DNA of 64,000 bases from Bidens hawaiensis (taxonomy: Eukaryota; Streptophyta; Magnoliopsida; Asterales; Asteraceae), in assembly GCA_021521415.1 (NCBI GenBank), contig JAIQDT010010128.1, positions 1 to 64,000 of the forward strand, read 5' to 3'. Under the pieces are notes generated by a model that was not told the DNA's origin, made no database searches, and saw only the letters and a program-made list of their open reading frames with translations. Below, piece by piece: positions 33,746 through 44,403 of this stretch. The position numbers were made by a program, and so were the translations under genes. Each line of letters opens with the position of its first letter. The stretch's first letter is position 1.

Positions 33746-33916
33746 ATTGAAGTAGGTCAGGATTGTGGTTCTGGATATGGTTGGCTTGTTGTGATTGTTA
33801 TTTTGTTGACAGGGTGCTTGAACAACCATTGATGTACTGAGGTGTCAGTGAAAAACTTTGCCAGCACCACTGTTGTCGGTGTAGATAATAGTTTGAATCT
33901 TTGGACTTTGAGTATC
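33746..33916 (-). other. Probable leader or N-terminal gag sequence of the Copia element
   Basis: Short minus-strand frames continue toward the start of Copia gag, but no convincing similarity or start codon was found. The stretch ends at the LTR-like segment that begins TGACGTAGGC at 33917. Confidence 0.35.
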
Positions 33917-34987
33917 TGACGTAGGCTGTCGCGGTCTAATTGAAACATTAATTTTAAATACTTAAGTACCTGTAACAAGTATGGGTAACTAAGGTCGTCT
34001 CCCCAGGGACTCAAGGAAAGTGCAAGTTTAATATTTTATAATTTTTAACTAAATTAACTAAGGCGGACAGACGTTGTCAAGCGGGGTGTTGAAAAAACTA
34101 ATTAAACTAAAACAATTACTTTTAAGAATTTGTAAACAATATTAATGAAAGGTATTCATTCTAGGTTCAGATAATGTGACATTCCACTTACTCACTTATT
34201 TAATTGACTTGATTGCACAGTAATTACTAGACCTATTAGTTTGATTATGATGACAAACAGTAGTATAACCGGATTGTTGACATAACTGAACTTAGTCTAC
34301 CCAATTACCAATTGATGTTATCAAAGACAATTAAATTGCAATAAGTGATGATTACTAGTTCGATGACACATGAGCCTAACCTAAGTGTTGATGAACACAA
34401 CCTAACAAGTGATGCGACAATTAATAATCAATAACATCAACTATTTAAACAATTAAAGCAATAATCAAACAAGCTCAAATCATAAACTTAATCAAACTCT
34501 TAATCCTTATGCAAAATGAATTTGATCAGAAGTTAAAGTACACAAACCCTAGCCTAGAATGAACACGAGAACTTAGCCGAGCATCGACATATCGCTTAAA
34601 TTACTTATCTTGATGAACATACGATCAATGGTTAAACCGGAAGGTTCAGGATGATTGAATGTCATCCTTGGAAACCTCTTCTGCATATGGAAGTTGTAAT
34701 ATGACGAATGATGGGGTTAATGGGTTTATATAGTGATTACCCTAATTTTTTTTGGTTTTAAGTCGGTTTGCGTCGTGCGAAGCCTTCATGGGCCTTGACT
34801 TTGCATCGCGCGAAAGACAAAATAGTTGGAACCAAAAATCCAAACTTCGCATCGCGCAAAGTTTCTGCCTCAATCCTTCGCGTTGTGGAAGGACTAAAAT
34901 CATAGCAAATTGCTTTTTCTTCTCTTTAACTTCCTCGTGATGCGTGCACTCCCATTCCCGCACTTCAAAGTCTTCTTTCCAAGCTCG
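33917..34987 (-). mobile_element. LTR-like segment cut by element D
   Basis: The segment starts TGACGTAGGCTGTCGCGGTC and contains CTCCCCAGGGACTCAAGG and TTTTTAACTAAATTAACT, words seen in related LTRs of this window. Between 34760 and 34880 it has CG-rich palindromic words (GCATCGCGCGAAAG, CTTCGCATCGCGCAAAG) like those at 61545-61765. It stops where element D begins and seems to resume at 55147. It may be the end of the 3' LTR of element G or a separate solo LTR. I could not prove either end. Confidence 0.5.
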
Positions 34988-36612
34988 TAATTATCTTAAT
35001 ACATCGAATTATCCTCATATTTATGCCGAACTCCATCCAAATTCATTGTTTTAGGTACTTATTTGACTTAATTGTTAATTTGCAGGTCCGGCCTCCCGAC
35101 CGACAAAGAAAACATGAAAAGAGGGCGTTTCAGGGACAAAAAAAGCAATCTGCCAGACCTGCACGACCATGCCAGCCTGCGCATGGGACAGTGCCAACCA
35201 AGAAACTTGCCAGTGCAAGCTAGTGCAGGATCTACAGCCGAAAAAATTCAAAATTACCAGCCCGTGCGTGCACGACCGTGCAAGGCCGTCCAAGGCCGTT
35301 GCCAGAACAGAGAAATCTGACTTTTTGGTCAGACTAAAGCAATGGGTTGACTTTCCACATCAGGGCACGATCGTGCATGCCCGTGCCAGACTTCCAAAAT
35401 GCATAAATACACCTCCATTACCTCCATTTGAAGGGTGGAGCCTTAGGGTAATTCTCTGAAATTGCTGGAAATTTATTGCGTGTGTTCTAGAGAAAATTCA
35501 AGGCTTCCATCTTGTGTGATCATCCTTTCAAGTAGCAATCATCATTCATCTTAGTTTACAATCTTTTGTTCTTGACAATGATTTGTAAAACTACTTTGAT
35601 TTTGTATCAAGCCTTATGGGCTAATACTTTTGTTACTTGGATTTTGTTGAAACTTTTACTTATGTGATATTTATCTATGCATGATTTTGGCAAGTTGGTG
35701 TTCTTCAAGTTTATGACATGTTCTTGAATATAGTTTAATGGTTGAATGCTTGTTTTAACTCTTAGTCTTATTAGTTTGATATATGCTTAGCCATAATATG
35801 TTGGAAAACCATGTGTTGAGTATTTGTTTATGAACATAGTTTGTTTATGCATACTTGGTTTATATCACTAAGTTAGGAATGACTAGTGGAAATTAACTTG
35901 GTTATGAATTTTAACAAGCATGAAACCTATCACTTGATATTGGAAAATTGTATGGTGATAATATGATTCTTTGAGTTGGTTGATGTTTGCTAGAGATTAA
36001 GGCCATAATCCTTAGTTTATATTTTGCTAATTTAAAAGATTCATGTGTTTAACTAGTGTTCTTGAGCGTGTCTATTTTACATGATTTTAGGTGGTTAGTT
36101 TGCTGTTTTCATGCTAGCTTTCCTTTAGTTGTGAGATTAGGTAGTTTTGACAAACTTACTAATCTATGATTAATAACTTGTTGAATACCCATCATGATGT
36201 TGTGTTGTTAGTATTAGGTTACCTTGTTTGGGATTTGATATTGATGCTTAATACATGATGTTTGCCATTATCATTGTCATTTTTGTAACTTTGTTTAAGT
36301 GGATGCATAGTGTAAGTAGCTTTTTTTGGATTGATTGTTAGTTGTATTTTATTTGCTTTGTTATTGTTATATGTTAGTTTAGTAATTTGAAAACTCAATT
36401 TGATTGCTTGTTCGGTTAAATCAATTACATAGATTTATTATCAAAAGTTCGTTGTGTCCATGGATTGACATTGGGTTCTTACCGATACTTTGCGACAAGC
36501 GATAGGTACACTTGCCTTTCGTGTGTGGTTTGGTTGTTAGTGAAAACTAATTTTAAAACCCGATTTGTGTGCAACTTTTATTCAAATTTTATATATATAT
36601 TCGCACACGTCA
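34988..36612 (+). repeat. Element D 5' LTR
   Basis: It matches 53525-55146 throughout with scattered substitutions and small indels. Between 35150 and 35395 it carries repeated CG-rich palindromic words such as GCACGATCGTGCATGC and GTGCACGACCGTGCA. They are followed by a TATA-like ATAAATA at 35403 and CACCTCCATTACCTCC. The first 12-20 bases of the LTR appear to be missing compared with the 3' LTR. Confidence 0.88.
35150..35413 (+). promoter_or_regulatory. Palindrome-rich block and TATA-like box of the element D LTR
   Basis: Several GCACGA(C/T)CGTGC-type words precede ATAAATA (35403-35409). The 3' LTR has the same layout at 53690-53947. A similar order occurs ahead of the envelope-position ORF at 42450-42560. 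The promoter role is inferred. Confidence 0.55.
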
Positions 36613-36618
36613 AGTTTT

Positions 36619-36636
36619 TTGCGCCGTTGCCGGGGA
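36619..36636 (+). promoter_or_regulatory. Primer-binding site of element D (tRNA-Asp type)
   Basis: TTGCGCCGTTGCCGGGGA matches the complement of the 3' end of plant tRNA-Asp at 17 of 18 bases, six bases after the LTR. Use of this tRNA is known in Athila-type elements. Confidence 0.8.
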
Positions 36637-36818
36637 CACGGTGTTTTACTTTTGAAAATGATACGATTAATTGATTTACCTTGTTGATATTTTTTCACTA
36701 TGTTATTTTAGTCTATTTTCATTTTTTTATTCATCTTGATTTATTTTTATTTTAGTTGTATTTTAGGTAGTTTTTCGTGTCTTGTCTGTTTCCATACCGT
36801 GTTTCTTTCGGGTGATGC

Positions 36819-38160
36819 ATGTCCACCACACCCGTTCCTGATCTTTTTTCCCCCCTATCTGAACCCGAGCGACATCTTCGAGAAGGTTTGAGGAGGAGAG
36901 GACGCGAGATTGCCGAGGTGTTTGAAAACGAAGTTTTAGACGAGGACACGAATCCCGAGGTAGAAGAGAAGGCGGATCCGAACAATCAAGGTCACATGGA
37001 TGACTTCGCCATGCCGTCCCTCGATGGCTATGGCAACGGTGTTAGGGAGCCCGAGATTACCGTGAGTTTCGAGATCAAGTCAAGTATAATTCATATGGTC
37101 GAAAATTATGTTTCTTTCCATGGCCTCTCGAACGAGGACCCTCATTCTCATGTTGCGTATTTCCTTCGATTATGTGCGACATTCAAAACTCAGGGGTGTA
37201 CGGACGAAGCCGTGAGACTCTGACATTTTCCATTCTCACTTCGCGGGGCTGCCTTGGAGTGGTTGGAGGCACTCCCTTCTGGTTCCATCACCACTTGGAA
37301 CTAATTGGTTAAGTAGTTTCTTCTTCAGTACTTTCCACCCGATAAAACTGCAAGATACCGGGCAAAAATCACTGGTTTTCATGTTGATGATGACGAGTCA
37401 CTTCATGCTGCATGGGAGAGGTTCAAGGGCTTGTTGAGAAAATGCCCTCATCACGGTTTGAGTCGCGGATTTCAGTGTCGTACGTTCTTTGATGCTTGAT
37501 CCGGAGCATAGAAGCAGGCCGTTGATCAGGTTGCAGGAGGAGATTTCGGTAGGTGTACTCCCAATGAGGCATTGGATATCTTGGAGCGAGCTTCTAAGAA
37601 GAGCTTTGCATATAATCAGCCTCGTAGTATTCATTCCACTATGGGCGTTCTTCATGTCGATTCTAATACCCTTGTTTCCGCTCAGTTAGAAGCCTTGACC
37701 AAAAGATTTGATCAGATTTAATCCAATCTGGCTAAGTCTAACTCTCGTTGTGGGGTGTGTGACGGGAAACACCAGACCAGTCAATGCCAATAGGCCATGG
37801 TGGTGGAGGATGCTGACTTTGTAGGCCGCCAAAACAATGCCTACAGCAACTCCTATAACCCGGGATGGAGAAATCACCCAAATTTTAGCTTGAAAGGTGG
37901 TGGCAGTCAAAGTTAAAATCAAAAACCACCGGGGTTTGACCGAAATCCAAATTACCAGAGTCAACCCAAGAACCAATCTTATTAATAAAAGCCTCAGTTT
38001 CAGGGTTCCAGCAGTAGTGGTCAGTCTAGTGGTGGGTCTAGTGTTAAAAATCTTTTGACTCAGCTTTTGGCTAAAACCGAGACCTCAAACAAACTAGCTA
38101 AACAGAGGAACCTAAAAATTGATGAGACTCTCCAGAGACGCGATCTGAGTTAAGGAACCA
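36819..38160 (+). pseudogene. Element D gag (Athila type), decayed
   Basis: The ATG at 36819 opens a 134-codon frame with the family words ITVSFEIKSSIIHMVENY and GLSNEDPHSHVAYFLRLC. A TGA follows where the family has CGA (Arg) before HFPFSLRG. The same frame continues with recognisable gag (EWLEALPSGSITTW, FLLQYFPPDKTARYR, HAAWERFKGLLRKCPHHG) through further TAA and TAG codons. A zinc-knuckle-like CGVCDGKHQTSQC lies at 37747-37790. Most new stops can be explained by C-to-T changes at CAG, CAA and CGA. It is not functional. Confidence 0.88.
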
Positions 38161-38990
38161 GAAAGTGTCCATTCAGACCATCGACAATCAGGTTGGATAG
38201 ATTGCTCAGCTCCTCTCTGCGAGACCACAGGGTAGCCTTCCTAGTAACACTGAGATTAATCCGAATGCCGAAGCTAAGGCGATTACCCTGAGGAGTGGTA
38301 GATCCACCATTCCTGTTGATGCATTGGTTTCCACACCACAACCGATTGCCGATGAGATCGAGACTAAGACTCTGGAGAGGTGCACCTGGGGGTAACCCAA
38401 GAAAGTACCGCACAAACCAGTGAGCCAGTTAGGACTTGTGTTCCTCCCATTCCATACCCACCATTTGAAGAAGTAGAAGATGGAAGAGCACTACGAGAAA
38501 TTCTTAGAACTTTTTAAGTAGCTTCACATTAATCTTCCGTTTCTCGATGCATTGAAAGAAATGCCTAAGTATGCTAAGTTTCTGAAGGAGGTTCTCTCGA
38601 ACAAGAAGAAATTAGAAGAACTTTCTTGCGTGACTTTGAATGAGGAATGTTCTGCGGTCCTTCAGAATAAATTACACACAAAAATGACCGTTCCGGGCTG
38701 TTTTACCATTCCATGTTTGATCGGTAGTTTGTAGGTTAGTAACGCTTTAGCCGACCTATGTGCTAGCATAAAGTTGATGCCTTATTCTGTTTTTGCAAAG
38801 CTAGACCTAGGTGAGCATTCAGCTTGCTGACCGCTCAGTGAAATACGCGAGAGGTATCGTTGAAAATATGCTGGTGAAAATCGACAAATTTGTGTTTCCT
38901 GTCGACTTTGTGATCTTGGACATGGATGAGGATATAAAAATGTAACACTCATCTTAGGTCGTCCTTTCCTAGCCACTACTAGAGCTCTCA
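38161..38990 (+). pseudogene. Element D gag C-terminus and protease, decayed
   Basis: 38552-38734 encodes MPKYAKFLKEVLSNKKKLEE and NEECSAVLQNKLHTKM followed by FTIPCLIGSL, typical of the stretch before the Athila protease. The protease site near 38750 reads ADLCASIKLMPYSVF where a glycine is usual in place of the cysteine. Words such as [20 protein letters not shown] follow in a shifted frame at 38835-38900. Frameshifts and stops prevent translation. Confidence 0.82.
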
Positions 38991-40590
38991 TTGATGTCTG
39001 CACTGGCAGACTCACTCTTAGAGATCCATGCACACCCACATGATCATGACGACGTGCTCTACATTGATACCATTGATTGTTGCGTTTGTGAGCACATACA
39101 GGACACATGTGAGGAGGATTCTCTGGATACTCAATTGTGTGTTGGAAGGATTTTTGACTTGGTCAATGGACCTCTATTTGAGGAGTTGGTCTGTGGTGTG
39201 GACCACGAGCCTCCTGAGTGTTTGGAGAGGATTGAGGATGTTGATCGCGTTGCCGAGCCTAAGGCAAAACCTTATGTTGTGGACCCATCATCTATCGAGC
39301 TTAAGGAACTCCCGTCCCAGTTGGAGTATGTCTATTTGGAGGATGGGTTTTGCCTCCCTGTTATCATTTCTGCGAGTTTGTCGAGTGAGGAGAAGGTGAA
39401 GTTGCTCATGGTTCTGAAGAGGCATAAGCACGCGATCGCTTGGAAGATCATGGATATAAAAGGGATCACTCCATCCTTTTGTACCCATAAGATCTTGATG
39501 GAGGAGGAGTATAAACCCGTGGTGCAGCACCAACGGCGTCTCAACCCTAATATACAAGACATTATGAAGAAAGAGGTCATTAAGCTACTCGATGCTGGAT
39601 TGATTTATCTGATCTCTAATTCCCCATGGGTGAGCCCGGTGCAGGTCGTCCCGAAAAAAGGCGGTATGACGGTTGTTGTGAATGAGAAGAAGGATTTGAT
39701 TCCTACGCGTACCGTCACGGGATGGAGAGTTTGCATTGACTTCCGTAATCTCAATGACGAGGAAAGATCATTTCCCACTCCCCTTCATTGACTAGATGTT
39801 GGAGCGACTGTTGGGAAAGATGTACTATTGCTTTCTTTACGGTTTCTTGGGATACTTTGAGATCCCCATCTCTCCTGAGGATCACCAGAAGACGACATTC
39901 ACATGTCCCTATGGCACATTCGCCTACCGGCGGATGCCCTTTGGACTGTGTAATGCCCCAGCCACGTTTCAAAGATGCATGGTGGCGATTTTTCATGATG
40001 TGATCGAGGACTCCATGGAGGTTTTCATGGATGATTTTTCTGTGTTTGGGAGTTCTTTTGATCATTGTTTGAGAAATCTAGAGAGAATGTTGGCCCGATG
40101 TGAGGAGGCCAACCTTGTGCTTAATTGGGAGAAATGCCACTTCATGATGAAGGAGGGCATTGTGTTAGGGCATAAGATTTCACAGGCGGGGATTGAGGTT
40201 GATCGAGCCAAAATTGATACCATTTCGAAGCTTTCGCCACCAAACTCGGTGAAGTCTATTAGGAGTTTTCTTGGTCACGCGGGATTTAATCAGCAATTCA
40301 TAAAGGACTTTTCCCAAATCGCCCGCCCGATGACGAAACTCCTCGAGAAAGATGCCTTGTTTGTATTCTCCTCCGAATGTCTTCCGGCGTTCGAGTAGTT
40401 GAAGGAGAAATTGGTGAATGCCCCTATCATGGTTGCCCCCGACTGGTCCTTACCTTTTGAGTTGATGTGTGATGCGAGTGACTTTGCAGTCATGGCGGTC
40501 TTAGGTCAAAGGCGGGATAAGCATTTTCATCCGATTTATTTTGCGCGCAGGACACTGAATGATGCGCAGGAGCACTACACGACCACTTAA
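38991..40590 (+). pseudogene. Element D reverse transcriptase and RNase H, decayed
   Basis: 38991-39791 encodes the linker and the start of RT (LKRHKHAIAWKIMDIKGI, RRLNPNIQDIMKKEV, WRVCIDFRNLND). 39796-40398 encodes the palm with RRMPFGLCNAPATFQRCM and FMDDFSVFGSSFDHC, and the connection. A TAG at about 40396 stands where the family has a CAG glutamine codon. RNase H begins at 40399 (PDWSLPFELMCDASDFAV) and is stopped by TAA near 40588, before KELLAVVFAFDKFWPYL. A frameshift also lies near 39790. The catalytic MDD of RT is intact, but the frame is not. Confidence 0.9.
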
Positions 40591-42196
40591 AAGGAGCTCC
40601 TTGCTGTTGTCTTCGCATTCGATAAATTTTGGCCTTATCTTGTCCTTTCTAAGACCATTGTGTTCACGGAACATGTAGCCCTTCGTAATCTTTTCAGTAA
40701 ACAGGATGCTAAGCCAAGACTTGTTCGTTGGATTTTATTGCTACAAGAGTTTGAAATTGAGATCCGTGATAAAAAGGGTTTTAAGAATGTCGCGCCGATC
40801 ACCTCTCCTGTCTTGAGTGCTCAGCTTCATCGGAACAAGTGGGGGTTCACATAAATGACAATTTCCCCCACGAGTTCCTCATGCATATTAAGACACGGGA
40901 TGAGGATCATCCTTGGTTTGCTGAAATTGCGAATTTTCTTACTAGTGGGATCGTGCTTAAGGGTCTTACTCACCAGAAAAAGAAGAAATTATTTTATGAT
41001 GTTAAGCATTACTTTTGGGATGTTCCTTACTTGTTTCGTGTTGGTGCCGATCAACTCGTGCGTTGGTGTGTGTATGGGGATGAGGCTCGAAAGATCTTGA
41101 AACACTGCCATGAGGGCCCGACCGGAGGACACCATGGGGCCACATCCACGGCGAAGAAGGTCTTTGACGCTGATTTCTTCTGGCCAACCATCTTCCATGA
41201 TGCTCATGACATCGTCCAGTCTTGTGATGCTTGCTAGAAGGCGAGCAACATCTCGTCATGAGATGAGATGCCCCAGCAACCAATTTAGGTCTGCAAGGTT
41301 TTTGATGTCTGGGGCATCAAATTCATAGGACCTTTCCCGACTTCTTTCAGCTACCGTTACATCCTAGTAGCCGTGGATTATGTTTCGAAGTGGGCCGAGG
41401 CACAAGTCTTTCCCACAAATGATGCTAGGTCGGTGGTGATGTTTTTAAAGAAGTTGTTCTCCCGCTTTGGTGCCCCCAAAGCACTAATTAGTGACCGAGG
41501 GACACATTTCTGTAATGTCCAGTTGGAAAAGGCATTGTCCTGGTATGGTGTTCATCATCATTTCTCTACACCAGATCACCCGCAGACGAGTGGGCAGGTT
41601 GAGGTCACGAATAGGGGCATCAAGAGGATTCTGGAGAAAACGGTTAGTCAGAACCGTAAGGATTGGTCTGAGAAATTAGATGACGTACTGTGGGCTTTCC
41701 GTACTGCCTACAAAACACCGATTGGGACGACACCGTTTAAATTGGTGTACAGGAAAGCGTGTCATCTCCCTTTTGAACTCGAGCATAAGGCATATTGGGC
41801 ATTTAAATGTGCGAATCTTGATCTTGCATGTGCGGGTAAAAACGGGATGGGTCAGTTGCATGAGCTTGAGGAGTTGAGAGGCCACGCTTCTGAAAATTCG
41901 TGGATTTACAAAGAGAGGATCAAAAAGCATCATGACGCCCGGTTGAAGGACCACAAACAATTCCAACCGGGCGATCGTGTTTTGCTTTATAATTCTCGCC
42001 TTCGTTTATTCCCTGGGAAGTTGAAATCCCGATTGTCCGGTCCCTTTAGTGTGAGACAGGTGTTTAACTATGGTACCATTGAGATTGGCCACGAGGATGG
42101 ACGCATCTTAAAGGTGAACGATCACCTTTTGAAACACTATTTGGGTGAGCCGGTTGAGATTGTGTTGGAGGTCGTTGACCTCCACCCCATGACTTA
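40591..42196 (+). pseudogene. Element D RNase H end and integrase, decayed
   Basis: 40660-40854 holds the end of RNase H (FTEHVALRNLFSKQDAKPRL). 40839-41237 carries the integrase zinc-binding region ([19 protein letters not shown] ... SCDAC), ended by a TAG in a CAG position. 41373-42197 is an intact stretch of integrase core and C-terminus: [66 protein letters not shown] and [20 protein letters not shown]. Catalytic D and E residues are visible. No chromodomain follows, as expected for Athila. Confidence 0.9.
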
Positions 42197-43071
42197 AGTG
42201 TGGGGAGTGTGATTCTAGCTATCGACTCCGTCAAAATTTAGCATGTTTAGGAATTTTGTGGATTTTTGCGTGTTTGTTTTGTTCTTGTTTGTTTTGGATG
42301 ATTTATGCTTATCTTTGTTCCTTTCCGGTTCCGTTTTTGAGCGAGAGATTTTGGGTTAGGGCTCATAATGGTTAGAATCGGGAACCATTTTGGTTTGGAA
42401 TTGAGTGGAATACTACCATGATTGCAGAATGGAAATTGGTAGCCAAAAACGACCTTGCACGGTCATATGCACGGGTCCGAACAGCCGTGTGAACCCACCT
42501 CGGGAACCGTGCAGACGGTTTTTATCAGGTTTTATACCCTACCTACCCCCATTTTCCTCCATTCCACTCTCCCCACAGCCGATTCCGACTCCCTAACCCC
42601 CGAATCTCGTGTCCTCTACCGGATTTCCACGCCAAAGGTATGCTTAACCTTCCCTTCCATCTTTCGTTTCCTTGTTCCAGTAGATTTTAAGGGCTTTTTC
42701 AATCCTATCACTTTTGGATTGGATTTGCCCTAATTTCTTGTTGTAGTGGTTAGTTTTAGTTGCATTTGACTATTTTGGGCTTGATTGCATTGATTTTGGT
42801 CGATTGGGTTGGCTTTCTGGCCATAACCTCCGCCGGTGCCGCCACTGTTGGGCCTGTACGACCACCGGCATGGCCATGCACGGCCGTGAGCGGTCGATTT
42901 TCCGGCCAGTGCATTCCCGATCGACCAGTCTGTTTTCTGAAGCCCCCTGCATGGTCCTGTCGGTCCGCACTGCCTTGCGCTATTTCTGGCATGACCATGC
43001 CAATCAGTCAATCTACCCGTTTTCATTTCCTTTTGTTTAGTTGTTGTGCTGATTGTTCTCCTTTTTGTCAG
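42197..43071 (+). promoter_or_regulatory. Region between pol and envelope-position ORF: likely internal promoter, 5' exon and intron
   Basis: 42450-42520 carries palindromic words like those of the LTR promoter block (TTGCACGGTCATATGCACGG, ACCGTGCAGACGG). They are followed by TTTTATACCC (42530) and a CCTCCATT word (42556), the same order as in the LTR. A good splice donor lies at 42637/42638 (CCAAAG then GTATGC). A T-rich stretch leads to the acceptor TTTTTGTCAG ending at 43071, directly before the ATG. An intron of 434 bp is inferred. Element G has the same arrangement. Confidence 0.6.
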
Positions 43072-44403
43072 ATGTCGACAGGTCGCAGTCACCCGTTTCT
43101 TCAGTACGCAGGCAGCAGCGGCAAGAGCAAGGACGCTCACCGGCGGCTTGGTAAGTTGTGGGCCAGACGAGAAAAGTTCTCTTTGGGTCGTGTTCCATGC
43201 TATGAAACTCTCGAGCACATCAATCAGCGCGAGCGTTTCTAGGCTTTGCTCACGGAGCCATGGTGGCGTCTGTTCGCCATCCACCAGCCAGTCTACCTCG
43301 AGATCCGCGACCCACACGACATCAGCTGCGGAGTTTCTAGATTACCTCTTTATGTATTGGTTGATCCGCGACCCACACGTCATCAGCTGCGGGGTTCGTT
43401 TCAGGCTGGGGGGTAAATGGTACAACTGGTCCCTCGCCACCCTCGCCAGCACTTTAGGGTTATACACGGATGAGGAGATAGAAACAGAGCTATTTGATGG
43501 CTTGCAGGATTTCCCGAGCACCGAGGTGCGACACGCGTTCTGGAGGCAGGTTACTGGTTGGCAGCACAATGGTCGGTCCTCAAAGGCGACCCTCCTACTA
43601 GACCCGCTTCACCGCCTCTTGCACCACTATATATTATACTGCATGGGAGGCCGCGGTGAGAGCGTAGTTAACGTCATGACCCGAGACTTTTTCCCTTGTA
43701 TTGCATCATAGATGGTTACGACTGTAACCTAGGGTATAGTGCGGCAGAGTGTTTCAAACGGGCAGGTGGTTCGACACCGCGGAGCTCCATCTGCGCGGGT
43801 ATGCTCGTCACCAAGCTGGCCCACCGGATAGGAGTGATGGATATACCGGCTGTGGGACAAATGACACGGATGGGTGAGGGAATTGCAGTGGGTAGTGATC
43901 AGCTGCGTTCGATGAGGATCGTCAGGCAAGTTAGGAACCGGTCTCAACTGATTGATAGGCAGGGCAGCGTTTGGGATCCACTGCCCCCATCTGAGGACGA
44001 TCTCATACAGGAGCAGCCACCACCGCAGGACCCGGAGCCGCTTGATTATGAGCATTTATGGCAGAGGTTTGATCAGTTCAGCCTCAATCAGGAGCAATTT
44101 CGGGCCACACAGGAGCAGATCCGGGCCGAGCAGATCGATTACGGGGCCTGATTGACTATACCGCCGATTACACAAGCTTGGGCTTGAGTGGATATACGCA
44201 TACGGTCATGCCCATGCGGCACATCGTGGTTTCATGGTTCCGATGCACCTTCGTGGTCCTACGGCGCTTCATCGAGTCATCTTTCAGGCATGTAGCCACC
44301 GCCGTTTGATGTGCAGTTCTCTCAGCCTGGTCCTTCCGCGAGCTCATTCTTTGACCACCCTCCAAGCCCCCTCGTTCTGCGAGGCCAGTTCATGGTTCGC
44401 GAC
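43072..44403 (+). pseudogene. Element D envelope-position ORF (Athila ORF-1 family), 5' part
   Basis: The ATG at 43072 opens MSTGRSHPFLQYAGSSGKSK, stopped at 43242. The frame continues beyond the stop and then shifts near a 62-bp duplication (43301-43400, two copies of GATCCGCGACCCACACG). 43390-43711 then reads VRFRLGGKWYNWSLATLAST, LGLYTDEEIETELFDG and HRLLHHYILYCMGGRGESVV. 43711-44151 continues in another frame (DGYDCNLGYSAAECFKRAGG ... QRFDQFSLNQEQFRATQEQI), with a charged tail. This matches the plant Athila ORF-1 type protein found where an envelope gene would be. Its function is not established. Element F interrupts the downstream part at 44404. Confidence 0.78.

Noticed and set aside
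42730..43317. A 195-codon minus-strand frame opposite the element D leader and envelope-position ORF
   Set aside because: Low-complexity composition, antisense to a recognisable ORF, no domain seen.
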